The notes under the pieces: generated by a model
What the model was told of the DNA's origin: nothing
What the model saw: only the letters and a program-made list of their open reading frames with translations
Databases searched by the model: none
Assembly: GCA_046297455.1 (NCBI GenBank)
Contig: JBKBIT010000015.1
Coordinates: 1 to 64,000 of the forward strand
Reading direction: 5' to 3'
Length of the DNA: 64,000 nt
DNA from: ZYF759 sp046297455
Lineage (GTDB): Bacteria > Pseudomonadota > Alphaproteobacteria > Rhizobiales > Rhizobiaceae
Shown: positions 41,944-51,107 of the stretch, piece by piece
Numbering within the stretch: the first letter of the stretch is position 1
Layout of the letters: every line of letters starts with the position of its first letter
Translations under genes and position numbers: made by a program

Positions 41944-43988
41944 GCCAGACCGCCAGTCCTGCAGGCCGCATCTCCGCCGACTGGCGGTTTCGCGTCAAGG
42001 CATTCGCGGCAATCGTCGCCTCCTATCTGTTCGTGCTCGTCGTGGCGACACTGATGGGCGGCGGCTGGTATCTCAGGCGGCTGGATGCCTTCTATATCTG
42101 CCTCCTGATTGCCTTCGCCGCCTATGCGGTCGATCCGGTCCGGGAACGGGTCAATGCGACCCTCAACGGTTTTGCCGAATTCCTGTCTCGAAGAGGTGCC
42201 TTCAAATCTGACACGGCGATCGAAGCGCCGAAATTTGCGCTGATCCGCATCCTGTTTGGTGTGTTTCTCGTCGAACGGGCGATCTGGGTGCTGATCTATC
42301 TCCAACCCTCGGACTGGACGCGACCTGAAGTCTGGTTGGTCGCATGTGTGTCGCTGATCGCCGGAGCCATGGTGCTGGTCGGCTTCTTCACGCAATTTGC
42401 GCTTGCCTACCTCGTCCTCGTGCAGTGGCAACTCGGCGACTGGGCGCTCGCCACCAGCACGCTGGGGAACTATGTGGGCGCGATGCTGGCTTTCCTGCTG
42501 GCCTTCGCCAACGCCGGCGCGCATTTCTCGCTGGACCGCTTGCTGATGAAGCGCGGCGGCAGGATCGGCGCCGTGGTAGCCGCCTTCTACTATCGCGACG
42601 GCCTGCCGGCGGCGGCAGTGCTGCAACTGGCAAAATTCCTCACGCTGTTCGGCTACTGGCTGGTCTGCGTCTATTCGCTGTCGATGCATCTCAACGAACC
42701 GGCCTGGATGACCGGGACAGCCGGGCCGCTGGTGCTCAGCAACAATTTCATGTCGCGCTACGACGAAGCCTTTGTCGCCTTCTTCTCGATGGGGGAATGG
42801 GCGGTCTGGATCGGGCGCTTGGCGCTCTGGTCTATGCTCCCGTGGTATGCCGTCGTGATGCCCTTCGTGCTCCTCGGCGGCATTTTCCGGACATATGTGA
42901 TCGTCTGGGCCGTGCTCTTTTTCCTGCTCAGCCTGTTTGTTCTGCAGCTGGGCTGGCTGGCCCATTTCGAGTTCCTGCTGCTTGCCGGCTGGTTCTGGCA
43001 AAGCTGGCTAATGACCGGCCCCAGAACACTGCATGTCGCCTATGATGACCGCTGCAACCTGTGCGATCGCACGGTCAATTTCGTCAAGCGGGTCGACCTG
43101 TTCGGCCGGGTCGAGCTGCGTCCGCTTTCGAAAAACGAGGCGTGGCTTCGCGAGACGGGCATCGCACCCGAGGATGCCCAGAAAGACCTCTATGGCGTCG
43201 ACATTTCCTCCGGCAAGATCGGCAAGGGCTACGAATTCTATGTCATGCTGTCGCGCAATGTCGTGCTGCTGTTGCCACTTTTCCCGCTACTGGTCATCGG
43301 CCGCTACCTCGGCGGTCGCACGATCTATCGCTTTGTTGCGGAACGACGCACGCGGTTGTTCGGGGTCTGTGAACTGCCGACCCCCAAGCCCTCATATGAG
43401 GTGGTGCCCTCCGGCGCGGTACTGAAGCGCGGCCTTTCCGGCGAGGATGCGATTGCTCCCTTCTCCTTGCAGTTTCTCGTACTCGGGCTGGCCTACATGC
43501 TGGCCGTCCCCTCTCCCTATCTCGGCTGGAGTGGTGTTCCCATGCCGGGCAATATCGCCCAGACCATGCGGGACGCTGGCGCCGCCTCGGCGCGCGTCTA
43601 CGGCATCGGCCCCATAGACGTTTTCAACGAGACCGACCTGCGTATGGCCGAGAACTGGTTCGTGGTATCGGGCGTCAGGCCGGATGGGGAAGAGGTGCTG
43701 TTGCCGATCTTTGCCGAACGCGGCACCCGTCTTGCCATGCACCGCTCGGATCGCGTCTATTTCGGGCACACGATCAGGTTCCGTCGTTCGACGATCGGTC
43801 TCGAAGGCTGTTTCTTCGAAAGTCACGGCAACGGCGTTCGCTACCTGGCGGAGCGCTACCGAACATCCGGCGCCTTCGACAGGCTGATTTACCGCCAATA
43901 TCTCCAGTTGCTGCCGCCATCGGAGCAGATCCTGCAGGGCCGGATGGAGGCGCAGTCCGTCGTCAAAATATGCGAAATTGAGTTCTAG
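41940..43988 (+). CDS. HTTM-like membrane protein fused to a DCC1 thioredoxin-like domain
   Basis: 682 residues from ATG 41940. The N-terminal half has about nine membrane helices of the HTTM (vitamin-K-carboxylase-like) type (GVFLVERAIWVLIY, LGNYVGAMLAFLLAFANAGA, LFGYWLVCVYSL). A DUF393/DCC1 domain follows near residue 365: VAYDDRCNLCDRTVNFVKRV carries the redox-like CxxC within the DxxCxxC signature. The C-terminal part is soluble and unassigned. Fusion of a carboxylase-like membrane unit with a thiol-disulfide unit suggests redox modification of an exported or lipid-linked substrate; function unknown. Confidence 0.75.
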   Translation: MSQTASPAGRISADWRFRVKAFAAIVASYLFVLVVATLMGGGWYLRRLDAFYICLLIAFAAYAVDPVRERVNATLNGFAEFLSRRGAFKSDTAIEAPKFALIRILFGVFLVERAIWVLIYLQPSDWTRPEVWLVACVSLIAGAMVLVGFFTQFALAYLVLVQWQLGDWALATSTLGNYVGAMLAFLLAFANAGAHFSLDRLLMKRGGRIGAVVAAFYYRDGLPAAAVLQLAKFLTLFGYWLVCVYSLSMHLNEPAWMTGTAGPLVLSNNFMSRYDEAFVAFFSMGEWAVWIGRLALWSMLPWYAVVMPFVLLGGIFRTYVIVWAVLFFLLSLFVLQLGWLAHFEFLLLAGWFWQSWLMTGPRTLHVAYDDRCNLCDRTVNFVKRVDLFGRVELRPLSKNEAWLRETGIAPEDAQKDLYGVDISSGKIGKGYEFYVMLSRNVVLLLPLFPLLVIGRYLGGRTIYRFVAERRTRLFGVCELPTPKPSYEVVPSGAVLKRGLSGEDAIAPFSLQFLVLGLAYMLAVPSPYLGWSGVPMPGNIAQTMRDAGAASARVYGIGPIDVFNETDLRMAENWFVVSGVRPDGEEVLLPIFAERGTRLAMHRSDRVYFGHTIRFRRSTIGLEGCFFESHGNGVRYLAERYRTSGAFDRLIYRQYLQLLPPSEQILQGRMEAQSVVKICEIEF

Positions 43989-44071
43989 CGGCGGGCGGCC
44001 GTCGCCACCCATGGAACGTTTGGGATGGTGCACGGCTTGACCGGAACCCGGCAAAAAGAAGAATTGCAGCC

Positions 44072-44977
44072 ATGAAAGCAATCATACTCGCAGGCGGCAA
44101 CGGCTCGCGGCTCTATCCGCTCACGCAGATTTCGAGCAAGCAGCTGCAGGCTGTCTACAACAAGCCGATGATCTACTACCCCCTGACGGTGTTAATGTCG
44201 TCCGGCATTCGTGAATTCTGCCTGATCTCGACGCCTCATGACCTGCCCCGCTTTGAAAGCCTGCTCGGCGATGGGTCGCAATGGGGCATATCCATCGAAT
44301 ACCGGGTGCAGCCGCGGCCGGAAGGCATCGCGCAGGCGCTGCTGATCGCCGATGATTTCATCGCCGGCGACAATGTCGTCCTGATGCTGGGCGACAACAT
44401 CTTCTTCGGTGGCGACGCCTTTCCCCGTGCGGTGGCCGAATTCCAGTCGGGAGCGACGATTTTTGCCTATCACGTGAAGGACCCGGAGCGTTACGGCGTC
44501 GTGGAATTCGACGCAGACAACCTGGCCCTGTCGATCGAGGAAAAACCGCAGACGCCGAGATCGAGTTTCGCCGTACCCGGCATCTATCTGTACGATGGCG
44601 GCGTGGTGGAGATTGCCCGCCGGCTTCAGCCTTCTGCGCGCGGAGAGCTGGAGATCACCGACGTGAACCGCGCCTATCTGGCGGCCGGCACTTTGCGGGT
44701 CCGTCGCCTGAGTCGCGGCTTCGTCTGGCTAGATGCCGGCACCAGCAGTGCGCTGCAGGAGGCATCCTCCTATGTCGAGACGATCGAGCGCCGGCAAGGC
44801 GTCAAGCTTGGTTGTCCGGAGGAGGCGGCTTTGGTGCGCGGTTTCCTGTCGCTCGGCGCGTTCAAGGACCTGGTCGAAAGGATGCCGGACTGCGAGTATC
44901 GCCATTATCTGGAAGGCGTGGCCAGGGAGGCCGAGCGGCACAAATGGTATCCGGAGAAGGCGGCGCGTCATGGCTAG
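44072..44977 (+). CDS. rmlA: Glucose-1-phosphate thymidylyltransferase
   Basis: 301 residues, ATG after AAGAAG. LAGGNGSRLYPLTQISSKQL is the nucleotide-binding signature, with KPMIYYPLTVLMSSGIREF, LMLGDNIFFGG (catalytic Asp) and GFVWLDAGT. It makes dTDP-glucose, the substrate of RmlB. Length and motifs match the family. The gene overlaps the aminotransferase by eight bases, implying coupled translation. Confidence 0.95.
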   Translation: MKAIILAGGNGSRLYPLTQISSKQLQAVYNKPMIYYPLTVLMSSGIREFCLISTPHDLPRFESLLGDGSQWGISIEYRVQPRPEGIAQALLIADDFIAGDNVVLMLGDNIFFGGDAFPRAVAEFQSGATIFAYHVKDPERYGVVEFDADNLALSIEEKPQTPRSSFAVPGIYLYDGGVVEIARRLQPSARGELEITDVNRAYLAAGTLRVRRLSRGFVWLDAGTSSALQEASSYVETIERRQGVKLGCPEEAALVRGFLSLGAFKDLVERMPDCEYRHYLEGVAREAERHKWYPEKAARHG

Positions 44978-46106
44978 GCAGACCGCCAGCATTCCCTTCA
45001 ACGGGATCGACCTGACCGGCGACGAACTGACCTATATCGCCGAGGCCTGCCGGGAAAAACTGTCCGGCGATGGCCGCTTTACCCGCTACTGCCATGAATG
45101 GATCGAACAGCGAACCGGCACGGCCCGCGCTTTACTGACCCATTCCTGCACCGCAGCGCTCGAAATGGCGGCCATGCTGCTCGACGTCCGGCCGGGCGAC
45201 GAGATCATCATGCCGTCTTATACATTCGTGTCCACGGCCAATGCCTTCGTTCTGCGCGGCGGCGTGCCCGTCTTCGTGGACATCCGGCCCGATACGCTCA
45301 ACATCGACGAGACGCTGATCGAAGCGGCCATAACACCGCGCACCATGGCCATTGTTCCGGTGCACTATGCGGGCACCCCCTGCGAAATGGACAAAATAGC
45401 GGGTATTGCGGATCGATCGGGACTGGCCATCGTCGAAGACGCCGCCCAAGCGGTTGGCTCCACCTATCGGGGCAAGGCGCTGGGCGCCATTGGCACTCTG
45501 GGGGCCTACAGTTTCCACGAAACGAAGAACATTATCTCCGGAGAAGGCGGGGCCCTTCTTGTTAACGATCCCGGCCTCGCCGCGCGCGCCGAGATCATCC
45601 GCGAGAAGGGAACCAATCGCAGCAGCTTTGTGCGTGGCGAAGTGGACAAGTACAGCTGGCACGACATCGGTTCGTCCTACTTGCCCAGCGAGATCGTTGC
45701 CGCCTTCCTCTGGGCACAGCTGCAGCAGGCCGAACACATCAACCAACAGAGGCTGGCCCGCTGGCGCCGCTATCATGAAGCATTGGAGCCGTTCGAGAAG
45801 GCAGGACGCCTCACGAGACCCCAGGTGCCGGCAGACTGTACCCATAACGGCCATATCTACCATGTGGTGTTTCAAGATCCGGCCGACCGGGAGCGTGTGA
45901 CCGAGAGGCTCGCCGCGGCCGGGGTCCAGACGGCCCTGCATTATGTGCCGCTGCATTCGTCCCCGGCAGGTCTCAAATTCGGAAGGCCGGCGGGAGACCT
46001 GCCGGTGACCGACTGGGTTTGGCGAAGGATGCTGCGGCTGCCGATGAGCAATGCCCTGACGGAAGACATGCTGGACAGGGTGATCGACGAGTTTGCAAAG
46101 ATCTGA
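44970..46106 (+). CDS. wecE: dTDP-4-amino-4,6-dideoxygalactose transaminase (WecE/RffA-like)
   Basis: 378 residues of the DegT/DnrJ/EryC1 aminotransferase fold: IPFNGIDLTGDELTYI, SGDGRFTRYCHEWIE, LLTHSCTAALEMAAMLLDV, IIMPSYTFVSTANAFVLRGG, VDIRPDTLNIDETLIEAAIT and AYSFHETKNIISGEGGALL with the PLP lysine. The text follows E. coli WecE/RffA closely. It would aminate dTDP-4-keto-6-deoxyglucose to dTDP-Fuc4N using glutamate. ATG 44970 is chosen because it sits at the end of rmlA. Confidence 0.9.
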   Translation: MARQTASIPFNGIDLTGDELTYIAEACREKLSGDGRFTRYCHEWIEQRTGTARALLTHSCTAALEMAAMLLDVRPGDEIIMPSYTFVSTANAFVLRGGVPVFVDIRPDTLNIDETLIEAAITPRTMAIVPVHYAGTPCEMDKIAGIADRSGLAIVEDAAQAVGSTYRGKALGAIGTLGAYSFHETKNIISGEGGALLVNDPGLAARAEIIREKGTNRSSFVRGEVDKYSWHDIGSSYLPSEIVAAFLWAQLQQAEHINQQRLARWRRYHEALEPFEKAGRLTRPQVPADCTHNGHIYHVVFQDPADRERVTERLAAAGVQTALHYVPLHSSPAGLKFGRPAGDLPVTDWVWRRMLRLPMSNALTEDMLDRVIDEFAKI

Positions 46107-46177
46107 ATGCTAACGCGACATCTCTCGATGGCTGCGCTTGCGGGCCGGCCCCGGGAAACCGAGGCAAGAAGAAAGAC

Positions 46178-47353
46178 ATGACAGGCATGATCGACGACCA
46201 GGAACTCTCGGTGCTGACTGCGTTGCGCAGAGACCTCCACGCGCACCCCGAACTTGGTTTCGAGGAAGTGCGCACAGCCGGTATCGTGGCCAGGCAACTC
46301 GAGGACGCGGGTATCGCGGTTCACCGTGGCCTTGGCAAAACAGGTGTCGTCGGCACGCTGAAGGTGGGCGACAGCGGACGCGCAATCGCGCTCCGCGCCG
46401 ACATGGACGCGCTGGCCATGCCTGAACTGGCGGACCGACCCTATCGCTCCCAGGTGGCCAACACGATGCACGCTTGCGGCCATGACGGACACACGACCCT
46501 GCTGCTGGGTGCGGCACGAGATCTGGCACGCACGCGCAATTTCGATGGCACGGTTCATTTCATCTTCCAGCCGGCCGAAGAAGGGCGCGGCGGCGCAAAG
46601 GCGATGGTCGAGGATGGCTTCTTCGACCTGTTCCCGGCGGACGCGGTCTATGGTCTGCACAACATGCCGGGACTTGCAACCGACGAGATGGCCGTTGTGA
46701 CGGGTCCGCAGCTGGCCTCCTCCGATTCCTGGGAGGTTGTCTTCAGGGGTATCGGCACCCATGGCGCCAAACCCCATCTTGGCCGTGACGCCGTTACGGC
46801 GGCGGGGCATTTCCTTGCTGCGATTCACAGCATAGTGGCGCGGGTGGTCGACCCCCTGCAGCCGGCGGTGGTCAGCGCGTGCGCAATCGAGGGCGGGGAC
46901 TTCCGGGCGCTGAACGTCATACCGGACGAGGTCAGGATCGGCGGAACGGCAAGGGCGTACTCTGCCGAAACACGCGACCAGCTAGAAGCCGAAATCGGTC
47001 GGCTCGCCCAAGGCGTGGCGGCAACCTTCGGTATCGAGGCACGGTACGAATTCCTCAGGCGGATCCCGCCAGTGGTAAACAGCAAGCAAGCCACGGAAGC
47101 CGCATATCGCGCAGCCTGTGCCGTCGTCGGCGCCGAGAAGGTGCGGACCGACTTCCCGCCCTCCACGGCGGGTGACGACTTTGCCTATTTCGGCGCAGAA
47201 GTGCCGGGCTGCTATGTCTGGCTGGGCAACGGCCCGGCTGTCGACGGCGCCCTGCACCACAATTCGCGCTACGACTTCAACGACGCGGCGATCGAAACCG
47301 GTGTCCGTTTCTGGACGGCTCTGGTCGAGCAGGAACTGCCGCGAGGCAACTGA
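46178..47353 (+). CDS. M20 amidohydrolase (hippurate/IAA-amino acid hydrolase type)
   Basis: 391 residues from ATG 46178. M20D metal-site motifs are clear: RRDLHAHPELGFEE, ALRADMDALAMPE, MHACGHDGHTTLLLGAA with Cys/His ligands, QPAEEGRGGAKAMVEDG and a C-terminal SRYDFNDAAIETG. Such enzymes hydrolyse N-acyl amino acids or small amides in the cytoplasm. It sits just after the glycan cluster but is not part of it. Confidence 0.88.
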   Translation: MTGMIDDQELSVLTALRRDLHAHPELGFEEVRTAGIVARQLEDAGIAVHRGLGKTGVVGTLKVGDSGRAIALRADMDALAMPELADRPYRSQVANTMHACGHDGHTTLLLGAARDLARTRNFDGTVHFIFQPAEEGRGGAKAMVEDGFFDLFPADAVYGLHNMPGLATDEMAVVTGPQLASSDSWEVVFRGIGTHGAKPHLGRDAVTAAGHFLAAIHSIVARVVDPLQPAVVSACAIEGGDFRALNVIPDEVRIGGTARAYSAETRDQLEAEIGRLAQGVAATFGIEARYEFLRRIPPVVNSKQATEAAYRAACAVVGAEKVRTDFPPSTAGDDFAYFGAEVPGCYVWLGNGPAVDGALHHNSRYDFNDAAIETGVRFWTALVEQELPRGN

Positions 47354-47374
47354 GCGCCGCCAGGCGACATTCGA

Positions 47375-48304
47375 TCAGGCTTCGGCAGTACCGGCCAGCG
47401 TGGTTGCCAGAAGCTCCAGCGCCCCGGATGTATCGACATCCATGGCAACGCCGATCTCCGCCGCCGAAGCCGACGGCAGGAGGGTCCCGCGATCCTCGCT
47501 GCCGCCGCAGTCGACGTCGAGGCGAAGTCGCCTGATCGAAAACAGATCCTGCCGCACGGCCTGCAGCATGACGCATGGGTCGTGCAAAGGCCGGCTGGTT
47601 CGATCTGCGTCCCCGGCAAAATAGGCCGCGATCAAGTCGGCTGCGATGATGCCAGATGTCGTACCGGATGCCCGCAACCGTTCACGATAAACCGCGTCTG
47701 CCCGGACCTTGCGGGTGACGTCGAGCGGGATCAGCGTCACTTCGAGCCCGGATGAGAAGACGCGGGCAGCCGCCTCCGGATCGCAGGCGATGTTGAATTC
47801 CGATCGCGGACCGACATTTCCATGCACCTCAACCGCACCACCCATTGCGATGATCCTGCCCAGCCGACTGGCTGCTTCAGGGAACTCGGCCAGGAGCAGC
47901 GCGACATTGGTCAAAGGACCGAGCGCCAGTATGTCCAGACTGCCTCCCGGATGATCGTCCAGCAATTGCGCCATCAGATGATGCGCGGGCAGTTCTGCCG
48001 GCGCGCGCACCGGCTCCGGCAAAAAAATCCCTCCGAGTCCGTCTTCGCCGTGAATGGCCTCTTCGGTGATACCCTGCCCGTCGAGCGGACGGTCGGCACC
48101 GGCCGCCACGGGTATCGCCTCATGTCCCGTGGCCGCCAACAGCCGACCGGCATTAGCGGTCGTGCGGGTCAGGCCGATATTGCCGGCGACCGTCGTGATC
48201 GCAGCAACCGAAAGCGCCGGCGAGGCTAGCGCGAAGAGTATCGCGATGGCGTCGTCGAGCCCCGGGTCGGTGTCGATGATGACACGGCGCGCATTCATGG
48301 TCAC
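47375..48304 (-). CDS. Inosine-uridine-type nucleoside hydrolase
   Basis: 309 residues. The calcium-binding N-terminus is VIIDTDPGLDDAIAILFALA; AGNIGLTRTTANAGRLL and ILALGPLTNVALLLAEFPEA follow, and HGNVGPRSEFNIACDPEAAA closes the active site. It cleaves ribonucleosides to base and ribose. The start overlaps the end of the M20 dipeptidase gene by four bases, in an operon running leftward from about 54920. Confidence 0.9.
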   Translation of the reverse strand: MTMNARRVIIDTDPGLDDAIAILFALASPALSVAAITTVAGNIGLTRTTANAGRLLAATGHEAIPVAAGADRPLDGQGITEEAIHGEDGLGGIFLPEPVRAPAELPAHHLMAQLLDDHPGGSLDILALGPLTNVALLLAEFPEAASRLGRIIAMGGAVEVHGNVGPRSEFNIACDPEAAARVFSSGLEVTLIPLDVTRKVRADAVYRERLRASGTTSGIIAADLIAAYFAGDADRTSRPLHDPCVMLQAVRQDLFSIRRLRLDVDCGGSEDRGTLLPSASAAEIGVAMDVDTSGALELLATTLAGTAEA

Positions 48305-49695
48305 TTGGCCAACGCGGCCAGGATGCGAACCCAGGAGCGGATGCCCTTGTGGAAGCTCGACAGGTCGTATTTCTCGTTGGGGCTGTGGATCCGGTTGTCA
48401 AACCGGGCGAAGCCTACGAACAGCGAATCCATGCCGAGACGCTCCTTGAACACCGTCGCGATGGGGATGGAACCGCCAGTACCGGCCACCGCAGCCTCGC
48501 AGCCCCATTCTTCCGAGAGCGCGGCAAGCGCGATCTGCAGGTAGGCGCTGTCCATCGGCATGACCGTGGCGGCGCTGCGTCCATACTGCGTGAAGCTGAC
48601 GCTGCAATCGGCAGGAACCCTTACCGAGATGTGGCGACGGAAGGCCTCGGCGATCCGCTCGGGGTCCTGTCCGGCGACAAGGCGGAAGGAGATCTTCGCG
48701 CTGGCCTCGGCAGGGATCACCGTCTTGAAGCCCTCGCCGGTGTACCCGCCCCACATGCCGTTGATTTCGCATGAGGGGCGTGCCCAGACCTGTTCGAGGA
48801 CGCTGCGTCCTGCCTCCCCGGCCGGGATTTCCAGGCCGATATCCTTCAGGAATTTTGCCTGGTCGAATGGCAGGCGCTTCCAGCGTTCGGCGACTTCGGA
48901 GGGCAATTCTGCAACGCCATCGTAGAAGCCTTCGATTGCCACCCCGCCATCAGATGTGCGCAGGCTGGCGACTATCTCTGACAGAAGCTGCAGCGGGTTG
49001 CGCGCCGCATTGCCGAACATGCCGGAATGCAGGTCCCGATCGGCGCAACGGATCGTGACTTCCTCGGAGACCATCCCGCGAAGCATCGTGGTGATCGCAG
49101 GCGTCCGCTCGTCCCACATGTCGGTATCGCAGACCAACATGATGTCGGCCTTAAGTTCCTCGGCGGCAGTTTCGAGGAAACCCGGAAGGCTGGCGCTGCC
49201 CGCCTCCTCCTCTCCTTCGAAGAGTATCGAGACGCGAACCGGCAGCGTGCCGGTAACGGCCTTCCAGGCGCGGCATGCTTCGACAAAGGTCATGAGCTGC
49301 CCCTTGTCGTCGGAAGCGCCGCGCCCCACGATCCAAGTATCGCCAGAAGGCTGTGGCACCAGTGTCGGTTCGAACGGCGGCGTTTTCCAGAGCCCCAGCG
49401 GATCCACCGGTTGCACGTCGTAGTGGCCATAGAACAGGACATGCGGCCCGTCAGTCGCATGGTCGTGACCAACCACCATGGGGTGGCCGGTCGTGTCGCG
49501 CACCGAGGCGTCGAAGCCCAGTCCGGCAAGGTCGCTGGCAAGCCATTCAGCGGTGCGGCGGCACTCCGCGGCATAGGCAGGATCGGTAGAGACTGATGGC
49601 ATGCGGATCAGGTCGCAGAGCCGCGCCACGCTATCATCCAGATTGGCATCGACATGGGCCAGAACGGCATCGAGATTGCTATCGGGGCGGGACAT
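48301..49695 (-). CDS. M20 family dipeptidase
   Basis: 464 residues from ATG 49695. Metal-binding motifs are HVLFYGHYDVQPVDPL, RGASDDKGQLMTFVEA, LFEGEEEAGSASLPGFL and VCDTDMWDE; the dimerisation domain carries DLHSGMFGNAARNPLQ. This is the carnosinase/DapE-like dipeptidase group. It probably hydrolyses imported dipeptides. An upstream in-frame start at 49764 lacks a good ribosome binding site. Confidence 0.9.
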   Translation of the reverse strand: MSRPDSNLDAVLAHVDANLDDSVARLCDLIRMPSVSTDPAYAAECRRTAEWLASDLAGLGFDASVRDTTGHPMVVGHDHATDGPHVLFYGHYDVQPVDPLGLWKTPPFEPTLVPQPSGDTWIVGRGASDDKGQLMTFVEACRAWKAVTGTLPVRVSILFEGEEEAGSASLPGFLETAAEELKADIMLVCDTDMWDERTPAITTMLRGMVSEEVTIRCADRDLHSGMFGNAARNPLQLLSEIVASLRTSDGGVAIEGFYDGVAELPSEVAERWKRLPFDQAKFLKDIGLEIPAGEAGRSVLEQVWARPSCEINGMWGGYTGEGFKTVIPAEASAKISFRLVAGQDPERIAEAFRRHISVRVPADCSVSFTQYGRSAATVMPMDSAYLQIALAALSEEWGCEAAVAGTGGSIPIATVFKERLGMDSLFVGFARFDNRIHSPNEKYDLSSFHKGIRSWVRILAALAK

Positions 49696-49781
49696 CAGGG
49701 TCTTCCTTCTTGGTGTGGGTTTCCGGTGCTTGACCGGCGTTCCCCTTGCAAGTGCCTGCCTCACAAGAGGGCTGGGCCAGC

Positions 49782-51107
49782 TCAGCCTGCGGCGTCAATC
49801 GTCGCGATTTCCAGGCGGAAGCGGTCGGCCAGCTGAAGTGCATCGCTCATGACCCTGTGCCGCTCGAGAGTAAGGACCTCGCGGTCGCGCAGGATCCACG
49901 CGCCCGCCACCATGACGTCGCGGACATCCGTCGGCATGGTCGAGAAAACGAGCATGGCATAGGGGTCGTAGATCGGGTGGAGCCTTGCCGCCGACAGATC
50001 GATCCGGATCAGGTCGGCTTGCTTGCCCGCCTCAAGCGAACCGATGGTCGAATCCATACCGAGAACGCGGGCGCCCTCCATGGTAGCCATGCGGATGACG
50101 TCGCGGGCCGGCATCGGCTTGCGCGAACCGCCGCGGATCTTGGCGAAGATCGACACCACGCCGAATTGCGAGAAGAGGTCGAGCGTGTTGCCGCTCATGG
50201 CGCCGTCCGTGGCGATGCCGACCGGAATGCCAGCCGCGCGCATGTCTTCCACGCGCGCCATGCCGCGGCCGCCCTTGCCGTTGGATCGGGCATTGTGCGC
50301 CACGCCCGCCCCGCTCTCGGCCAGGATGTCGATGTCGGCATCGTCCACGAGCAGGAAATGCGCGCAGATCGTTTTCGGGCGCAGGATGCCCGTGGCGAGC
50401 GCGAGGTCGACGGTGGACACGCCATGTTCCTTGCGCGCCCAGGCAATCTCGGCTTCGGTCTCGGCAAGGTGGATCTGGATCGGCAAATCGCCATGATCCG
50501 AGGCCCAGAGCGCTGCCTTTTCCATGACGGCGGCTCCGGTCGAATAAGGGGCGTGCGGCGCGATCGAGGCTGTGACACGCGGGTGGCCGGCGAATGTCTC
50601 GGCCAGTTCCTCGGCCAGCGCAAAGCCTTCCTCGAAGCTGGCATGGTCGGGTGGATTGAAGTCGGCCAGCGTCTGGCCCATCACCCCCCGCATGCCCGCC
50701 TCATCCACCACCCGGCCGATCTCGGTCTCGTGGTAGTACATGTCGGCGACCGTGGTGACGCCACCGGCGATCATCTCGTAGGCCGCGAGCCGCGCGCCAA
50801 TGCGCACCATCTCGGGGGAGACGAACTTGCGCTCAAGCGGGAGCATGTAGCGGAAGAGCCGGTCGTCAACATCCTCGCCCAGCCCCCGGAAGAGGCTCAT
50901 CGGCATGTGGCAGTGCGGATTGACCATGCCGGGCATGACGATGTCACCCTCGACATCGATGATTTCAGCACCGGCCAATTCGGGTGCCGACCCGCCGCCC
51001 AGCGCGACGATCCGGTCCGCCTCGACATGGATCCAGCCCGGGCGGAACTCGCTCATCGCCGCGTCGAGGGCGATCACCCAGGCATTGACGATAAGCGTGG
51101 CGCTCAT
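49782..51107 (-). CDS. Amidohydrolase, MTA/SAH deaminase-like
   Basis: 441 residues: MVNPHCHMPMSLFRGLGEDV holds the first two metal His, GGVTTVADMYYHE the loop, APYSTGAAVMEKA and IQIHLAETEAEI the third, TICAHFLLV the fourth, and GIATDGAMSGNTLDLF the Asp. This layout matches 5'-methylthioadenosine/S-adenosylhomocysteine and guanine-type deaminases. A ligand from the neighbouring importer is a likely substrate. ATG 51107 overlaps the end of the ATPase gene by four bases. Confidence 0.85.
   Translation of the reverse strand: MSATLIVNAWVIALDAAMSEFRPGWIHVEADRIVALGGGSAPELAGAEIIDVEGDIVMPGMVNPHCHMPMSLFRGLGEDVDDRLFRYMLPLERKFVSPEMVRIGARLAAYEMIAGGVTTVADMYYHETEIGRVVDEAGMRGVMGQTLADFNPPDHASFEEGFALAEELAETFAGHPRVTASIAPHAPYSTGAAVMEKAALWASDHGDLPIQIHLAETEAEIAWARKEHGVSTVDLALATGILRPKTICAHFLLVDDADIDILAESGAGVAHNARSNGKGGRGMARVEDMRAAGIPVGIATDGAMSGNTLDLFSQFGVVSIFAKIRGGSRKPMPARDVIRMATMEGARVLGMDSTIGSLEAGKQADLIRIDLSAARLHPIYDPYAMLVFSTMPTDVRDVMVAGAWILRDREVLTLERHRVMSDALQLADRFRLEIATIDAAG

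Noticed and set aside
41562..43001. 479-codon minus-strand frame
   Set aside because: Mirror of the methyltransferase and HTTM-DCC1 genes; the translation is Gln/His/Arg-rich with no recognisable domain.
36525..46106. Complete rhamnose pathway
   Set aside because: rmlA and rmlB are present but no rmlC or rmlD; the aminotransferase points to a 4-amino sugar instead.
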